A stretch of 21,116 bases of DNA from the NCBI GenBank assembly GCA_001655205.1, contig LPNZ01010691.1:1-21116 (forward strand), written 5' to 3'. This stretch comes from Lenisia limosa (lineage: Eukaryota; Breviatea). Position 1 is the first letter of the stretch. Each line of letters opens with the position of its first letter. Shown here piece by piece: positions 20,101-21,116 of this stretch. The notes beneath the pieces were generated by a model. That model made no database searches. It had not been told where the DNA came from and saw only the letters and a program-made list of their open reading frames with translations. The position numbers were made by a program, and so were the translations under genes.

Positions 20101-21116
20101 TTAATAAATAATACTGTGATGTATAGATAGAAACCTCATGAGTCAGTGGTTTTTCTTGCAGTCGTTCAATATCAAGTTACAGATTTCCTCACTGTTTAGG
20201 CTGCCCAAATTGGTGTTGGTATCAGCGGTCAAGAAGGAGTCCAGGTAAGTTACCATATTGGACCAGATGATTATACCAATAGACGTACCTTGTCAAACTT
20301 GCTGATGTTCATTTTACCCATAGTTTTGTGTTGGGCTTCCATTCCAACACAGTCCCAACTATTCCCTTGTAACACATTAGGCCGTCCTCGCGTCAGACTA
20401 TGCGATTGCTCAGTTCCGTTTCCTCACTCGACTGCTCTTGGTACACGGAAGATGGAGCTACAAGCGTGTTGCTGTTCTCATGGTTGGTGGGGGGGGGGGG
20501 ACGATCTCATGAACCGCATAATAGTATGCGATTATGCTGTAATACAATATTGCTTTCAGATCCACGATAAGTAAACCCGACATTGTTCATTCTAATACTG
20601 CAACCTCTCACCTATTTAGAATTACTCTTTCTACAAAAACCTCTGTTTTGCTCTTTGTTTGGTAGGCGGAAGTGCATTGTCATTGTTTATTTTGTAATAT
20701 ACTAACTTAGCTATATGTTGCTCGTAGTACCTTTGATGAACACCAAACTCACAATATACTCATCCACCAGCTCTGGTACAACTACTATGCCGGATTCTCA
20801 GGTGAAACCATTGTCAACTCCGGGATCATTGCAACCTTCAATATGCTATTCACTGTAGGGGGCGGGGGTAAAGTACGCCAGGCTACTGTTGCATTTATCT
20901 GATCTCATAATCTGTATCAGGCAGATTTTTATACCTTTGTCTTCAATTATTATCAGTGATACAATCTTCCATGTTTTATGTTTTGAGTTTCCTCTGAAAG
21001 TCATGGTCCAGGGTGCGCCAGTCGTTGTGGCAGCAGTCTTAGACAAGGACGTTGAGGCTTTCCGCGCGTTCGACTTCCCCAAGCTCTACCTTGAGGGCCA
21101 GTTGTCCATGCATTTT
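14125..21116 (+). CDS. P4-type ATPase (phospholipid flippase), 3'-partial, at least 37 exon segments
   Basis: Moves phospholipids from the outer to the cytosolic leaflet, usually with a CDC50 partner. Exons: 14125-14184, 14229-14305, 14351-14426, 14509-14579, 14635-14694, 14807-14864, 15057-15151, 15232-15311, 15399-15454, 15524-15571, 15631-15725, 15912-gap, gap-16249, 16346-16401, 16543-16647, 16807-gap, 17076-17136, 17197-17282, gap-17547, 17695-17731, 17954-18052, 18147-18215, 18341-18426, 18523-gap, gap-18634, 18722-18791, 18962-19025, 19237-19321, 19441-19487, 19662-19750, 19785-19867, 19948-20028, 20200-20244, 20381-20482, 20620-20661, 20771-20854, 21012-21116. Motifs: TM1 [19 protein letters not shown], the P4-specific DGETNLKIR, LRGCVMRNT, PIS in TM4, DKTGTLT (Asp codon 16638-16640), [65 protein letters not shown]. 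The start [10 protein letters not shown] leads directly into the family's N-terminal helix. TM segments after the window end are missing. Confidence 0.96.
16757..16792 (+). repeat. Dispersed 36-nt intronic repeat, copy 1
   Basis: Located in the flippase intron that splits DKTG|T (16648-16806), directly before a 12-nt C tract and the AG acceptor. It includes CCAATATTCTTCATC and TTCGTTTTACT. It matches 6477-6512 on the other strand at 34 of 36 positions. Confidence 0.8.
19061..19216. repeat. Nested inverted and direct repeats in a flippase intron
   Basis: A 17-nt motif GGATTCACTTCGGTTCG occurs at 19061-19077 and again, identical, exactly 100 bp later at 19161-19177. An inverted copy with one mismatch lies at 19122-19138. 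A second perfect 13-bp hairpin, CTGAATTTATTGA with its complement, lies at 19186-19198 and 19204-19216 around a 5-nt loop. TTCAGCCAA occurs at 19032-19040 and 19212-19220, flanking the structure like a target-site duplication. No coding capacity was seen. Confidence 0.85.
19751..19784 (+). other. 34-bp intron, the shortest in the window
   Basis: GTAGGT to GTAG between the exon ending LAFALSS and the exon starting [10 protein letters not shown]. Removal is required: phase 1 on both sides restores the P4-ATPase reading, and the unspliced frame leaves the family alignment. Other very short introns are 1661-1699 and 11034-11072 (39 bp each), 14185-14228 (44 bp) and 14306-14350 (45 bp). Confidence 0.75.

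Noticed and set aside
20524-20559. [10 protein letters not shown] read in the intron after the [10 protein letters not shown] exon of the flippase, suggesting a duplicate exon.
   Set aside because: The protein likeness is in one register, while the shared 9-mer TATGCGATT (20525-20533 and 20399-20407) is in another. The two signals contradict each other and stops flank the segment, so chance is likely.

Overview
The window is a stretch of nuclear DNA from an intron-dense eukaryote, most likely a protist; I cannot name the species. Four protein genes are recognisable. Their exons are mostly 35-145 bp and are separated by GT-AG introns of about 34-370 bp. I placed most splice sites by reading the frame on both sides and matching the known protein families. 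Nearly all joined exons agree in phase; the kinase closes at exactly 396 codons including stop. Twelve runs of N (starting at 254, 1284, 3450, 6373, 8390, 9013, 9533, 10477, 16038, 16853, 17297 and 18552) interrupt the genes.

Layout: (1) 1-about 3558, + strand: replicative DNA ligase I (LIG1/Cdc9 type), 5' end outside the window. (2) 11114 down to 3890, - strand: a bacterial-type (organelle-type) leucyl-tRNA synthetase with about 35 exons, a presequence-like N terminus and a possible C-terminal extension. It converges on the ligase across about 330 bp. (3) 13628 down to 11406, - strand: a complete 11-exon, 395-residue PKA-type AGC kinase catalytic subunit, head-to-tail with the synthetase gene. 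(4) 14125 to beyond 21116, + strand: a P4-type ATPase (phospholipid flippase), at least 37 exon segments, 3' end outside the window. It is divergent from the kinase across a 496-bp intergenic region. The four genes are unrelated housekeeping and signalling functions, and nothing suggests an operon or a mobile gene cluster. The bacterial-type LeuRS with a leader implies an organelle that makes protein.

The unusual content is in the introns. Three introns carry tandem duplications that copy the neighbouring exon edge together with its splice site (1498-1580 acceptor, 2014-2070 donor, 7865-8006 donor). A 36-nt sequence is shared by introns of two unrelated genes (6477-6512 and 16757-16792). All nine G or C homopolymers of 11 nt or more lie in introns, and every tract that is C in the transcript directly abuts an AG acceptor. 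One flippase intron holds nested hairpins, and another is open in frame with a decayed resemblance to the next exon. Together these suggest a genome in which introns are still being made or reshaped by local duplication and by introner-like insertions. That is an inference that needs genome-wide searches and RNA data.
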